From contig VAXY01000096.1 of NCBI GenBank assembly GCA_005885085.1, positions 1 to 5,218 on the forward strand: a stretch of DNA of 5,218 nt, written 5' to 3'. Positions 5,156 to 5,218 of the stretch are shown piece after piece; the stretch's first letter is position 1; every line of letters starts with the position of its first letter. The position numbers and the translations under genes were made by a program. Under the pieces are notes generated by a model. It made no database searches. It saw only the letters and a program-made list of their open reading frames with translations, and was not told where the DNA came from. Source of the DNA: Actinomycetota bacterium. Its GTDB lineage: Bacteria; Actinomycetota; Thermoleophilia; Gaiellales; Gaiellaceae.

Positions 5156-5179
5156 ATGCCCTCTGTAGATTTGGCTTAG
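5156..5179 (+). other. Seven-codon reading frame with a purine-rich ribosome-binding-like stretch (possible leader peptide)
   Basis: ATG at 5156 opens a frame reading MPSVDLA and closes at TAG (5177-5179). A GAGGGAGAG stretch (5136-5144) lies 11 bases upstream. An imperfect hairpin follows at 5189. It could be a regulatory leader of a gene to the right or simply chance; such short frames are common. Confidence 0.15.
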
Positions 5180-5188
5180 ATAAAGCGA

Positions 5189-5218
5189 AAGCGGCCCGAG
5201 TTAGCGCTCGAACCGCTT
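5189..5218. repeat. Imperfect hairpin at the right edge
   Basis: AAGCGG (5189-5194) pairs with CCGCTT (5213-5218) and CGAG (5197-5200) with CTCG (5207-5210), with a CC/AA internal mismatch and a TTAGCG loop. It may extend beyond the window. It could be a leader structure or a terminator of a gene further right. The rest of 5110-5218 shows no convincing gene; GC content falls in this stretch, as expected for a regulatory gap. Confidence 0.4.

Noticed and set aside
5112..5218. Minus-strand frame open from the right edge to a TGA near 5112, as the tail of a gene
   Set aside because: No recognisable motif, and its end would fall within the -35 element of the LysM promoter; not enough sequence to support it.
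5189..5218. A tRNA T-arm (GGTTCGAG on the minus strand)
   Set aside because: The required C61 pairing with G53 is absent and no acceptor stem or other arms can be found.
1..5218. CRISPR, transposon ends, phage genes or a defence system
   Set aside because: No spaced direct repeats, transposase, integrase, or nuclease/toxin domains other than RNase Z were seen on either strand.

Overview
The window is about 5.2 kb of GC-rich, densely packed bacterial chromosome. The actinobacterial look rests on several things: GTG starts, few gaps between genes, CGAAC-N4-GTTCG LexA boxes, and what appear to be leaderless promoters with the -10 element only 6-8 bases before the start codon. A deep-branching lineage such as Thermoleophilia is possible, but that is a guess from style and not a placement. 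Nothing here resembles an insertion sequence, phage, CRISPR array or plasmid.

Layout: (1) 39-547, minus strand, is a broken Erm/KsgA-family rRNA adenine methyltransferase gene. The SAM-binding half and the C-terminal tail lie in different frames, and roughly 55-60 residues between them are missing. (2) 551-628 holds three inverted repeats in a row, each with a 3-base loop. (3) 629-1821, minus strand, is a two-gene unit: ribonuclease Z (rnz), then a 69-aa DUF2007-like protein whose start overlaps the rnz stop. (4) A 67-base divergent gap separates rnz from a plus-strand run: a membrane-bound HD-GYP phosphodiesterase (1889-3244), an alpha/beta hydrolase (3269-4039) and a SnoaL/NTF2-like protein (4041-4487). 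(5) On the minus strand, converging on that run, are a dimeric alpha/beta-barrel (ABM-type) protein (4484-4786) and a 79-aa membrane-anchored LysM protein (4841-5080). (6) 5081-5218 is intergenic: two perfect LexA boxes over the LysM promoter, then a 7-codon reading frame and an imperfect hairpin at the edge.

How the genes work together: rnz matures tRNA 3' ends, and the DUF2007-like protein is probably translated by coupling to it. The HD-GYP protein probably senses an extracytoplasmic signal and degrades cyclic di-GMP. The hydrolase and SnoaL-like protein, 1 base apart, look like a small catabolic or secondary-metabolism pair of unknown substrate. The best-supported regulatory story is at the right end. 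The LysM protein has the architecture of the SOS division inhibitors (YneA of Bacillus, Rv2719c of Mycobacterium), and its promoter and start codon are covered by tandem SOS boxes, so it is very likely a DNA-damage-induced division brake. The ABM-type gene lies downstream on the same strand and may be co-induced. In relatives lexA is often the divergent neighbour of such a gene, but the window ends before any lexA coding sequence is visible.
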